A stretch of DNA of 54,688 nucleotides from a virus. Of this stretch, positions 42,449-50,206 are shown piece by piece. Below the pieces are notes generated by a model, which was given only the letters and a program-made list of their open reading frames with translations, was not told the origin of the DNA and made no database searches. The stretch is taken from the IMG/VR virus record IMGVR_UViG_3300050132_000403, positions 1 through 54,688 of that record, one strand, 5' to 3'. Numbering within the stretch: the first letter of the stretch is position 1; each line of letters starts with the position of its first letter. The translations under genes were made by a program, and so were the position numbers.

Positions 42449-42826
42449 TTACTCCCCCTCACCTAATCCTGTCAATAAAGTAAGCCATTCGTTATACCAA
42501 GGTAAAAATTTATCCTTAAATTCCTTAACAAGTGGTATAGAATCAGTCATTGATAGATTAAGTATAGAATCTGTATTCAGATCCTCAATTATCTTAGGCA
42601 CAAGGACATTAAAAGTTGCAACTGTATCAATGTAGTATCTTGCCCACTGTGCGGAGATTGTTGAGCCAAATAGGTTTTTATAGGATCCTCCTGATAAATT
42701 ACTTTTCAATAATTCGATGTCTATAAATTGTCCACTGTTTGGAAATTTTATAGTGTACTTGTGATCTTTAAATACAATTTCAAGTTCTGATTGAGGCAAC
42801 TGTTTTTCAGTTTCTTTTTTTGACAT
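42449..42826 (-). CDS. tail-assembly-chaperone candidate
   Basis: 125 residues from ATG 42826 (MSKKETEKQLPQSELEIVFK). The frame is open to 42889, but that stretch would include terminator-flanking sequence and encode an implausible hydrophobic leader, so the internal Met is preferred. It has IDIELLKSNLSGGSYKNLFG, a helix-rich middle, and a C-terminus of acid residues with Gly (TGLGEGE). Small, acidic, and encoded directly before the tape measure: fits a gpG-type chaperone. No sequence signature is diagnostic. Confidence 0.55.
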   Translation of the reverse strand: MSKKETEKQLPQSELEIVFKDHKYTIKFPNSGQFIDIELLKSNLSGGSYKNLFGSTISAQWARYYIDTVATFNVLVPKIIEDLNTDSILNLSMTDSIPLVKEFKDKFLPWYNEWLTLLTGLGEGE

Positions 42827-42876
42827 TTTATCGGTTTTTTGTGAAATGTAAAAATAAGAAAAGAAAAGTTTAGAAA

Positions 42877-42914
42877 ACAAAAAACCCAACTACCTGGTTA
42901 AAGGTAATTGAGTT
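42877..42914 (-). terminator. rho-independent terminator
   Basis: A 13-pair stem (arms 42883-42895 and 42902-42914, two G-U pairs on the minus strand) with a six-base loop is followed by a T-run. It ends the small-gene transcript before the chaperone and tape-measure genes. Confidence 0.85.
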
Positions 42915-42934
42915 AACAAAAAAGAAAAAAGATT

Positions 42935-43239
42935 TTATCGAGTTAGTAGTTCAAGTCCTATTAATAATGCGTCTTCAAGTGCTTCCTCGTAAGTATGGAA
43001 ATAAGTTGAATCTTCTGTACATTCTTCATCTGTAAATAAACCACTGAAAATATCGGATTTATAAGAATTTATTTGGTTTTCATCTTTATCAAAATCTGGT
43101 TCATAGATAATGTTTATTTGAGTATTATTATCTCTTAAAAATTTTTGAACAGACGATTGAGTAGGAAAAATTGAGGTACTTATATTTGATACTTTTACTA
43201 ATAAATAGTAGGCTTTTTCTGAGATTTCTTGATCTTCAT
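42935..43239 (-). pseudogene. small acidic protein, needs a -1 shift to use its ATG
   Basis: A coherent frame of about 100 codons ends at TAA 42935 with FHTYEEALEDALLIGLELLT, preceded by SIFPTQSSVQKFLRDNN. It contains no ATG, GTG or TTG. The only ATG (43239) lies in the neighbouring frame and would stop after 13 codons. A -1 shift at the run G AAA AAG (before GCCTACTAT) joins them as MKIKKSQKKAYYLLVKV. It could be a small frameshifted gene, a sequencing error, or programmed -1 frameshifting. Function unknown. Confidence 0.55.
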
Positions 43240-43256
43240 TTTTAAATTAATAATTT

Positions 43257-43463
43257 TTAATAAAAACGTCCATCATTATCAGAACCATCTGAATACTCAT
43301 CATAGATATCAGGGTAACCAATTTTTTCTCCTTCAATATCAAAATAAGAATCCATTTCATGGTCATAAAATGCAACTATAAACAGATTTGGGTATTCGTT
43401 ATCCTGTACCCTAACACCCTTTTTAACTCTTTCCAAGTGTGTTTGTTTTAATAAATTTTCCAT
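43257..43463 (-). CDS. small acidic hypothetical protein (68 aa)
   Basis: 68 residues: MENLLKQTHLERVKKGVRVQ, then a strongly acidic C-terminus (YPDIYDEYSDGSDNDGRFY). Overall like small phage regulatory or inhibitor proteins, but no match recognised. It follows a candidate promoter (43483) and precedes the frameshifted 43239 frame. The pair form a short unit inside the tail operon, bounded by terminators on both sides. Confidence 0.6.
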   Translation of the reverse strand: MENLLKQTHLERVKKGVRVQDNEYPNLFIVAFYDHEMDSYFDIEGEKIGYPDIYDEYSDGSDNDGRFY

Positions 43464-43482
43464 TTTCTTTTTCTTTTGTTAT

Positions 43483-43491
43483 GTAAATATA
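43483..43491 (-). promoter_or_regulatory. candidate promoter -7 box (TATATTTAC)
   Basis: ATTGTTATATTTACATAAC on the minus strand, 20 bases before ATG 43463, inside the 165-base spacer after a strong terminator. A new promoter is therefore needed here. GTTAT and ATAAC also form a small palindrome. Confidence 0.45.
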
Positions 43492-43556
43492 ACAATTAGT
43501 TTTGAGCTTTTAAAATTTATTTGAAAATAGTTTAAAAAATTTTGAGAAAATTATAT

Positions 43557-43588
43557 AAAAAAATCGGATACTTTTTTAAGGTATCCGA
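43557..43588 (-). terminator. rho-independent terminator after the tail tube gene
   Basis: TCGGATAC and GTATCCGA (8 perfect pairs) with a nine-base loop, followed on the minus strand by seven T residues. It should cap the abundant sheath/tube transcript. Confidence 0.88.
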
Positions 43589-43628
43589 CCAAACAAACCA
43601 TGAAAACAAAAGAAAAAGATTTTTAAAA

Positions 43629-44138
43629 TTATTTTGAGTAAGTTATAGGTGTTAGGTATCTAAATGACTGTGAACGGCCTGAAATTGAGCCTTCTGATAT
43701 ATCTAAACTATCACTTTCTATAAAACAATTGCGTGCGGTGCAAATTGGTGCAACTTTTGGGGTAATAACTCCAGTTACGGGGTCGATGAGGTCTTGTACC
43801 CTTTTATAGACTGAAAAATCAAATCCCAGAGTGGATAATGTAAGCTGGTCCTCAAAAGAAGTTCCACCTGTTAATGCCTGTGATGCAACATTATTAAAAT
43901 TCCTATCTATTGACTCTGGGAATGCATCATTCTGGAAGTCTATTAAGTAATAATCACAAGATAAAGTTCCAGAAAATGAAGTTACTGCAAGTTCAGAAAG
44001 TAGGATTGTACCTAACCCTTGAACTGGCTGGCGAGAGTACTGCTCACTTATGCGGACATTTTTCGCTAACCCGACCGCACGTCCAGAAACTTTTATGAGG
44101 GCGATGGCGCCAGTAGTTACACTATTTGGTGTTGACAT
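43629..44138 (-). CDS. tail tube protein
   Basis: 169 residues. The family look is clear: TGAIALIKVSGRAVGLAKNV (the GxAxIxVNGxxVGxxxxV opening of tube subunits), then QYSRQPVQGLGTILLSELAV and SFSGTLSCDYYLID. Hexamers stack to form the inner tube of the contractile tail. It directly follows the sheath gene, the typical order, and is followed by a strong terminator. Confidence 0.87.
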   Translation of the reverse strand: MSTPNSVTTGAIALIKVSGRAVGLAKNVRISEQYSRQPVQGLGTILLSELAVTSFSGTLSCDYYLIDFQNDAFPESIDRNFNNVASQALTGGTSFEDQLTLSTLGFDFSVYKRVQDLIDPVTGVITPKVAPICTARNCFIESDSLDISEGSISGRSQSFRYLTPITYSK

Positions 44139-44176
44139 TTTTTATATTTTGAAGTTGTTTTATTTTCGGTTTATTA

Positions 44177-46129
44177 TTATTCTACTAAAGTCCCTGTAGA
44201 AATTATATAGTCGACCTCAAAATCGGGAGTAAAGTCATAAGACAAATAATATGCAGTCCCTTGTAAGGATGCTTGAATATTTGCATACGACTGTATCAAA
44301 CCTGGTTTTAATATTGAACTAACATTACTTGCTAAAAAGGAGGTTGCTGCATCAATTAGATCAACTGAACTTACTGTTGCTCTGTTTGGTCCTTGTGACT
44401 GGTCACTAAAGAATTTTTTCTTTAGATTGAGTACTAATGATTTATTTAAGTATGAACAAATTCTACGAATCTGAATCAAATATGAGGTCCCATTATCATT
44501 TACAGGATAACTATTTTCTTGTAACGTATTACAACCTAATACTACTGATATATAGCCTAAATCATAGTCAAACGCAGAAACCAGGACGCCTGCTGATAAT
44601 GCTTGTTCAACCTCTGAACCTACACCAAAGTCTGAAAGGTTATGAATTTCTGCGTTATAACCTAATTGTTTAAAGGTCACGGGATTTTGAGGCAAGAGTC
44701 CACATATTCTCCCTACCACATTTGCAGCCTTATATAACTGTGAGTATGTATAGTACCCAGAAGAAGTCTTTTTAGTTACTTTTACACCACCATGTACGAC
44801 TATAACATCCTGAGAATTAAAGGTTTGTGCTGCAAGTATTGAACTATTAGTACCTGTAAAGGTTGTTTTGTTATAACCACCTGCAACCACTAATTGTCTT
44901 TCTAATTTTGTAAAGTTAGTATTTATAAAATCAAGAATTGCAAAATTGTTTGCACTTGTTGCTGCTGATCCTGACTCAAGACTTAGAAAAAATTGGTTAT
45001 TTAGATTTGAGCAAGCATTCAGTGCATCTGTAAGGTCTTGAGAGTCGTAAGTTTCAGTACCTCCTGCAAATAAATTGTAACCGGCTACAGTTGTAAGGTC
45101 TGCGGTTGAAAAAGATCCTCCAACTGCTGTATTAACTACTGGAACAGTTGCAGATACTCCACCTGTGACTGTTGTTAGTGTAAAACTATTAGTAAGCGTA
45201 TTAAAATATTTATTTTCACCTGCAGCACTTGTACCGTAATATACATTATAAGAAACGGCACCAGGAATTACTGGGAAGGCAACTGCAATAGAACTTGTTG
45301 AACCAGATGCTACATAACTTGTTTCTGTACTTCCAGTAGTTTCTCCATTTTCATTTAATGCTGTTACTTTTATGTAATAAGTTGCAGCTCCAAGTGAACC
45401 ATTACTTCTACTTCCTGTTAATGTTACGCTTGGTACAGTTAATGAAGTAGTAGTTGAGGTAAGTGTGAAAAGGTCTAAGAATGAACTTGTTATATTTGCC
45501 CAAGAATTAAAATCTGCAATTGTCGCAAATTCTGGTGAGGTAACTATAACCTGTGGTACTGAATTTGCAGGAGAAGAAGAATAATCTACACCATTTGTAG
45601 AATCAAAACCACGGTAAGTACCTAAATACGCTGTTACTATAAATTTTGTTGGATCAACAACTCCCGCTGTTAATTTTACAGCATAACCATTAGTTAAATT
45701 TCCTGCATTTAATACTCCGTTTCCTACTGTTCCTTCATCAAGTACGGTAAAGACAAGTGTACCATTAGAAAGAGTAAGTGTTTTTGTTGCAGGTACTGTA
45801 GTGGCAGCCTTAATAAAATATATTAAGTTTACTCCTGGTTGGTTTTGGAATGGAGTCCAAAGTGGTTTTGTAAAGTTCCATAATTCTCCACCCTTTACAA
45901 AAGCAGCGTAATCAGAAGAAGTTTGTAGTTTATAGATTGAGTTTAATCCTTGAGATAATTGACCGTTAATACCTGATCCACCACCCCACCCTGTACCAAA
46001 ACCTGTATCAATTATACATAAGTTACCGTAAGGTAAGGCAGTTGAGGGATTTTTTACTCCTGATTTTATTAAACTGTAAACTCCTGGTTTTGAGATCAGG
46101 GTTCCATTTATATTAATTTTTTGTGCCAA
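44177..46129 (-). CDS. tail sheath protein with Fn3-like inserted domain
   Basis: 650 residues. The N-terminus INGTLISKPGVYSLIKSG and the C-terminal half (SALSAGVLVSAFDYDLGY-type region, LIQIRRICSYLNKSLVLNLK, then VSSVDLIDAATSFLASN) fit contractile sheath subunits. Residues about 230-335 (SNGSLGAATYYIKVTALNEN then VSYNVYYGTSAAGENKYFNT) form an inserted fibronectin-III/Ig-like domain. Such domains on virion surfaces are thought to bind carbohydrates or mucus. A tnpB gene on the other strand interrupts the spacer upstream. Confidence 0.87.
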   Translation of the reverse strand: MAQKININGTLISKPGVYSLIKSGVKNPSTALPYGNLCIIDTGFGTGWGGGSGINGQLSQGLNSIYKLQTSSDYAAFVKGGELWNFTKPLWTPFQNQPGVNLIYFIKAATTVPATKTLTLSNGTLVFTVLDEGTVGNGVLNAGNLTNGYAVKLTAGVVDPTKFIVTAYLGTYRGFDSTNGVDYSSSPANSVPQVIVTSPEFATIADFNSWANITSSFLDLFTLTSTTTSLTVPSVTLTGSRSNGSLGAATYYIKVTALNENGETTGSTETSYVASGSTSSIAVAFPVIPGAVSYNVYYGTSAAGENKYFNTLTNSFTLTTVTGGVSATVPVVNTAVGGSFSTADLTTVAGYNLFAGGTETYDSQDLTDALNACSNLNNQFFLSLESGSAATSANNFAILDFINTNFTKLERQLVVAGGYNKTTFTGTNSSILAAQTFNSQDVIVVHGGVKVTKKTSSGYYTYSQLYKAANVVGRICGLLPQNPVTFKQLGYNAEIHNLSDFGVGSEVEQALSAGVLVSAFDYDLGYISVVLGCNTLQENSYPVNDNGTSYLIQIRRICSYLNKSLVLNLKKKFFSDQSQGPNRATVSSVDLIDAATSFLASNVSSILKPGLIQSYANIQASLQGTAYYLSYDFTPDFEVDYIISTGTLVE

Positions 46130-46256
46130 CTTTTCTTAGATTTTAATAATGATAAAATTATGAAAAGTTGATCTGGAAACCAAAACTACCCAAGTTAATT
46201 GAATTATTAAAGAAGTAAAGTTTTACGGTTAAATTTATAATTTGTTTCTTGTTAGT

Positions 46257-46286
46257 AGTTATGTAAATTTTGTTTTCTACATAACT
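46257..46286 (+). other. hairpin upstream of the plus-strand tnpB (possible IS left end / promoter site)
   Basis: AGTTATGTA and TACATAACT form a nine-pair stem with a 12-base loop, followed by TTTTT. It lies 22 bases before the tnpB ATG, where IS200/IS605 elements have a subterminal hairpin. On the minus strand it contains TTTACATAAC, shared with promoter candidates at 43483 and 31045, so it may also belong to the sheath promoter. The rest of the spacer 46130-46307 shows nothing further. Confidence 0.5.
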
Positions 46287-46307
46287 TTTTGTAATTTTAA
46301 ATCTTAA

Positions 46308-47483
46308 ATGAAAAAACAGATACTTAAAACCTTTAAAGTCCAGCTTTTACCAACTGACCCTCAGAAAATACTTCTTGAGAAACATTTTGGATGTACAAGA
46401 TTTGTTTATAATTATTTTTTGAATGAAAGAAATCAGAATTATCTAAAAAATAAAGAACAATCAGATTATTATGGTGATTGTTTAAAACTTACACAATTAA
46501 AAAAACAAGAAGAATTTAAATGGTTAAAGGAAACTAATGCACAATCTTTACAGTGTTCCTTAACTAACTTAGATCTTTCTTTTAATAGGTTTTTTAAAAA
46601 GAAAAGTAATTTCCCAAACTTTAAATCAAAATTTAATAGAAAATCATTTGAAATACCCCAAGATATTAAACTTGAAAATAATAAACTTTCTATCCCTAAA
46701 TTTAGAGAAGGAATAAAAATAAATTTACATAGAGAAATTGAAGGTACGATAAAACACTGTACAATTTCTAAAACTCCAACTAGTAAATATTTTGTTTCTA
46801 TACTTTGTGAAACTGAACATGAAATACTATCTCAAAGCCAAAAATCAATTGGACTTGATCTTGGTATCAAAACTTTTGTTGTTACCTCAGACGGTCAAGA
46901 ATTTGAGAATATTAGAACAACTAAAAAATATTCAGTTAAGTTAAAAAAATCACAACAACATTTATCTAAAAAAATTAAAGGAAGTAATCGTTATAATAAA
47001 CAAAAACTAAAAGTTGCAAGAATATATGAAAAAATAGTAAACACAAGATTAGATAACATTCACAAAGTTACAACTCAACTCATTAAAGAAAACCAATTTA
47101 TTTCAGTTGAAGATCTAAATGTTAAAAGTATGATTAAAAATAAAAATTTGTCAAAACACATTTCTGATGTAAGTTGGTCAAAATTTTTAGAAATACTTAC
47201 TTATAAAGCCGATTGGAATAACCGTATTCTTGTTAAAGTTGATAGGTTTTATCCATCTTCTAAAACTTGTAATGAATGTGGATATATCCACAAAAATTTA
47301 TCTCTATCTGAAAGAACTTGGACTTGTAAAAACGGTCATGTTTTAAACAGAGATATAAATGCTGCAAAAAATATACTCAGTGAAGGAGTAAGACAATATT
47401 CGGAAGGTACATCCGAAAACACTAATGGAGAAACGAAACGTTGTAAAACAAAGGTAGTTTCTGCGAAGTTAGTAGAGGTTTAA
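46308..47483 (+). CDS. tnpB: TnpB-type RNA-guided nuclease on the plus strand
   Basis: 391 residues, the only convincing plus-strand gene. RuvC-I (SIGLDLGIKTFVVTSDGQEF), RuvC-II (FISVEDLNVKSMI), the zinc ribbon (KTCNECGYIHK...TWTCKNGH, with the last Cys replaced by the common NGH form) and RuvC-III (VLNRDINAAKNI) are intact. It resembles the 33625 TnpB in the core (DLGIKTFV.TSDGQEFEN) but differs elsewhere. No TnpA. It is inserted between the sheath gene and an 88-residue gene, whose stop lies 16 bases from its own stop, so the guide RNA must be very compact or overlap coding sequence. Confidence 0.93.
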   Translation: MKKQILKTFKVQLLPTDPQKILLEKHFGCTRFVYNYFLNERNQNYLKNKEQSDYYGDCLKLTQLKKQEEFKWLKETNAQSLQCSLTNLDLSFNRFFKKKSNFPNFKSKFNRKSFEIPQDIKLENNKLSIPKFREGIKINLHREIEGTIKHCTISKTPTSKYFVSILCETEHEILSQSQKSIGLDLGIKTFVVTSDGQEFENIRTTKKYSVKLKKSQQHLSKKIKGSNRYNKQKLKVARIYEKIVNTRLDNIHKVTTQLIKENQFISVEDLNVKSMIKNKNLSKHISDVSWSKFLEILTYKADWNNRILVKVDRFYPSSKTCNECGYIHKNLSLSERTWTCKNGHVLNRDINAAKNILSEGVRQYSEGTSENTNGETKRCKTKVVSAKLVEV

Positions 47484-47499
47484 AACTTATGTACAAAAT

Positions 47500-47766
47500 T
47501 TAGGATGTAATCTGGTCCCAGTCACCAATAGTATTCAGAGAACTTTTTTGCCCAAATTTTTTGAAATAATATAATCTTGAGTTTTTTGGGACTTGTTTAA
47601 GATCTAAATATGTTAGTAAATCATAAACAGGTTGAGGTCTTACTGGTATAATTGTCTCTTCCTGTTTAATTATTTCTTCTACTTTTTTTATTTCTTTAAT
47701 TGGTAACTTTTTTACCTCTTCGACTACATCAGACTTAATCTGTTCATCTGTTTTTATCTCTTCCAT
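47500..47766 (-). CDS. hypothetical protein (88 aa, Glu/Lys-rich N-terminus)
   Basis: 88 residues. The first half is a charged helix (DVVEEVKKLPIKEIKKVEEI); the second is VRPQPVYDLLTYLDLKQVPK and SRLYYFKKFGQKSSLNTIGD. Between the acidic head/tail-joining gene and the inserted tnpB. No family recognised; a virion accessory or scaffolding-like role would suit the charged coil. Confidence 0.6.
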   Translation of the reverse strand: MEEIKTDEQIKSDVVEEVKKLPIKEIKKVEEIIKQEETIIPVRPQPVYDLLTYLDLKQVPKNSRLYYFKKFGQKSSLNTIGDWDQITS

Positions 47767-47781
47767 CTTTTTATATAATTT

Positions 47782-48486
47782 TTACCCTACTAATCTCATT
47801 GGAGATATGTAATGATTGATATTTCCTGTGTTTATAGTAAGTATACCGTTATCTGCAATATCTTCAATCCTACCCTCCTTACGCCGACCATCTGTCAAAA
47901 ATTGTACTAATGAACCAACTGTATAACCAGTTACCCGTCCCATTGTATCAGTTTGGAGATTTAATTTATAAGGACTTATTGCTTCATCTTCTAATTCGTC
48001 TTCATCAGGGTCATCTACAATTATTTCGGGTAGATCATCATCAAGAATCTCCTCATCAATAACTTCATCTAAATCATCATCATTTGTAAAGGTCCTTATA
48101 TTTTCTGGAACTTCTTCTTCCTCTTCAATTGGTTCAATTGGTACTTCATTTTGTGTATTACTAAAATAAGTTTGGACATGAGAGTCTGAACCAATAGTTG
48201 GATGGTTAATTAGAACAGGTGTATAGTTTTCTCTAAAATCTTCATGTTTTAATTTTCCGTTTGCAACTTTATTTCCTTCTTTATCATGTACATGGAAATA
48301 AACTTTTTCAGGAGTTACGGTATGTACGTGTGCTTCGTGTCCATCAGATTTTGCTCTGTGTACATCTTTCAACAAAGTCCAGCCATTAGAACCTGGTGCT
48401 GTTTTTTTGTATTTCCCGTTTGCGTGAATACGTATTTCACCTATTTCTGCACGGTGTCCTCTGCCTTTTTTAAGAATATTCTCCAT
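47782..48486 (-). CDS. acidic virion-associated protein with His-rich and KOW-like parts (234 aa)
   Basis: 234 residues. The N-terminus has GRGHRAEIGEIRIHANGKYK and KTAPGSNGWTLLKDVHRAKS, then a His-rich beta stretch (GHEAHVHTVTPEKVYFHVHD). A highly acidic linker follows (EEEEEVPENI, DDDLDEVIDEEILDDDLPEI). The C-terminus (TVGSLVQFLTDGRRKEGRIE) looks like a small SH3/KOW barrel. Preambles of the type GxGHRxxIGEIRxxxxGKYxK recur in phage virion proteins. Precise function unknown. Confidence 0.6.
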   Translation of the reverse strand: MENILKKGRGHRAEIGEIRIHANGKYKKTAPGSNGWTLLKDVHRAKSDGHEAHVHTVTPEKVYFHVHDKEGNKVANGKLKHEDFRENYTPVLINHPTIGSDSHVQTYFSNTQNEVPIEPIEEEEEVPENIRTFTNDDDLDEVIDEEILDDDLPEIIVDDPDEDELEDEAISPYKLNLQTDTMGRVTGYTVGSLVQFLTDGRRKEGRIEDIADNGILTINTGNINHYISPMRLVG

Positions 48487-48506
48487 ATTTAATTTTTTAT
48501 ATAATT

Positions 48507-49211
48507 TTATAAGTGATATAAGCCTAATGCCTCTCCATACCCTGAAACTATTGGTGGATCAGCTTTTGGTGTTCCGATTGCAATTATATCCGTAATTATA
48601 GGATATTTATAAAGAGCCATTGAAGAGGTATCATAAAAGAATGATAAATTTATTCCTCTAAAATAACTATTTGGAGACAATTGCCCATTTTGGCCTATAT
48701 CATTCCCACTTAACTGCAAATTTTGTAGTCCAAGGAATTCAAGTTGTGCAGTTAATGATATTAAAAATGCCCTCAATACGTGGTAAATTATTACTACTTC
48801 ATTTGAATTATCAGAAGTAATTACAATTTGGTAGTTAGGTTGGTAACGGCGAGTATAAACAGATTGGTAAGTACCTTCATTAAGTATATTTGGATGAAAC
48901 CCTTCTGCATTTCCTATTGAATTTTGACCAGAAGATTCTGAGGGTAGTGAAATATAAATAGATGGAACAGAATTTAATTCCATATTATAAATAAGATTTG
49001 TATTTATTTCCCTTGGACCTGTTTGTGCAGTTATAAAAATTGCAACTGCCTGGTCAAAAGATACATATTTATCAACTTGAAGCCCACCGATTAATTGGTA
49101 AAGTACTGACTGAGTTTTATCAGAAACTCCGTTATAATCTGACGCTATAAATTTAAGTATTATCCGTACTGTAGATAGTAATATATATTCCGGTATCTTA
49201 ACTAAACTCAT
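48507..49211 (-). CDS. neck/tail-terminator-like structural protein (234 aa)
   Basis: 234 residues, uncharged and beta-rich, starting MSLVKIPEYILLSTVRIILK. VYTRRYQPNYQIVITSDNSN then LRAFLISLTAQLEFLGLQNL suggests the alpha/beta arrangement of tail-terminator or neck proteins. Overlaps the 49208 gene by four bases (ATGA). Location upstream of the sheath gene supports head-tail joining. No diagnostic motif. Confidence 0.5.
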   Translation of the reverse strand: MSLVKIPEYILLSTVRIILKFIASDYNGVSDKTQSVLYQLIGGLQVDKYVSFDQAVAIFITAQTGPREINTNLIYNMELNSVPSIYISLPSESSGQNSIGNAEGFHPNILNEGTYQSVYTRRYQPNYQIVITSDNSNEVVIIYHVLRAFLISLTAQLEFLGLQNLQLSGNDIGQNGQLSPNSYFRGINLSFFYDTSSMALYKYPIITDIIAIGTPKADPPIVSGYGEALGLYHL

Positions 49212-49978
49212 AATCCTAACTGGTCAAGTTGTTCATCAATAAGATTTCCTGCAATTTTATCAATCTGGAAATTCTGTAACGTTTTGCCCATAAAATCATG
49301 TGCCTGAAAACCTGGATGAATAAAAGCATTTGGATTTGATTTTTCTGATATTCTTCTAAATGTATGGTAACTATTTTGATTGGTCACAGTATCAGTTGTT
49401 TTAGTTAAACCTTGGTAAATTGGTGATTTGTGTACATATTTTTCAAATAAAGTATCACCGCTTTCTATTTTTTCTCTTGATTTTAACTGCTGGTAATCTT
49501 TTGGTAAATCATTAAATGATAAAGATTGTTTTGACTGCATTTTTTTTGCAACTGCATAAACATCTTCAGGCATAGTTCCAGAAAATGCAGTACTATCACC
49601 AATTGTACCAGGAACTCCTTGACGGAATGGAACTGTTATATAACGTGTACCATTCTTTGATACTTTTGCTTTTGGCGAAGAAAGTAAGGAAGATTTCATA
49701 TCAAAAGGCGCACTACCCTCCTCCAATTTTTCAACCAATTTATTAGAATAATCAATCATCACTTGCCCCATTAGTCTTCCTGTATCTATAACTTTTATTG
49801 AGTTACAAAAAATTTGACGAGTAGAATGTAAAGAATTTTGTACCGTTACTTCAAGTGTCTGTGCATAACGAGCAGTTATACCTTTCACTACATTATCAAG
49901 CATAGTATCAACTTGGTCCCTTGAAAGAGAGTATTGTTGGACTAATGGTGATACATTAATAGTAAAGGGTACAAGCAT
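49208..49978 (-). CDS. tail-completion / HK97 gp10-like protein (256 aa)
   Basis: 256 residues. It has FDMKSSLLSSPKAKVSKNGT then RYITVPFRQGVPGTIG, and later YHTFRRISEKSNPNAFIHPG. The last, FRRISxxSxPxxFxHPG, is a pattern of phage virion-morphogenesis/HK97 gp10-like and Mu gpG-type proteins. Expected role: finishing tail or neck. The 113 bases after its start codon side (49979-50091) hold no convincing gene. Confidence 0.6.
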   Translation of the reverse strand: MLVPFTINVSPLVQQYSLSRDQVDTMLDNVVKGITARYAQTLEVTVQNSLHSTRQIFCNSIKVIDTGRLMGQVMIDYSNKLVEKLEEGSAPFDMKSSLLSSPKAKVSKNGTRYITVPFRQGVPGTIGDSTAFSGTMPEDVYAVAKKMQSKQSLSFNDLPKDYQQLKSREKIESGDTLFEKYVHKSPIYQGLTKTTDTVTNQNSYHTFRRISEKSNPNAFIHPGFQAHDFMGKTLQNFQIDKIAGNLIDEQLDQLGL

Positions 49979-50091
49979 GGTATAAATGTAATAAGTTATT
50001 TTAAATTAAAAAGTATTTATATTTATATTTATAGTTTGTTATTCTACTTTTATTCTGGAATCCAAATCCTTTATTTTTTCGGAAACTTCCA

Positions 50092-50205
50092 TCACCTTAC
50101 TATTTTAATCAACTTTTTACCGCTAACCACAAACAAGTGCTTTCCCGACATGGCCACATTGCAACCTGAACAAATAAGTAGGATATGGATTAATTTATTT
50201 TTCAT
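50092..50205 (-). CDS. very small protein downstream of the fibre (37 aa)
   Basis: 37 residues, MKNKLIHILLICSGCNVAMS, then GKHLFVVSGKKLIKIVR. It starts one base after the fibre stop. The CSGC pair and MSGKHLFVV hint at a zinc-ribbon fragment; a lipobox reading (LLICSGC) is also possible. The base composition resembles the GC-richer fibre gene. A 17-codon frame (50039-50092) overlaps its stop as TGATG. Both may be passengers of the imported block. Confidence 0.4.
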   Translation of the reverse strand: MKNKLIHILLICSGCNVAMSGKHLFVVSGKKLIKIVR

Positions 50206-50206
50206 T

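Noticed and set aside
49979-50091. Search for a gene in the spacer after the tail-completion gene
   Set aside because: Only a 17-codon frame is present (50039-50092); composition is AT-rich with no clear hairpin or box.
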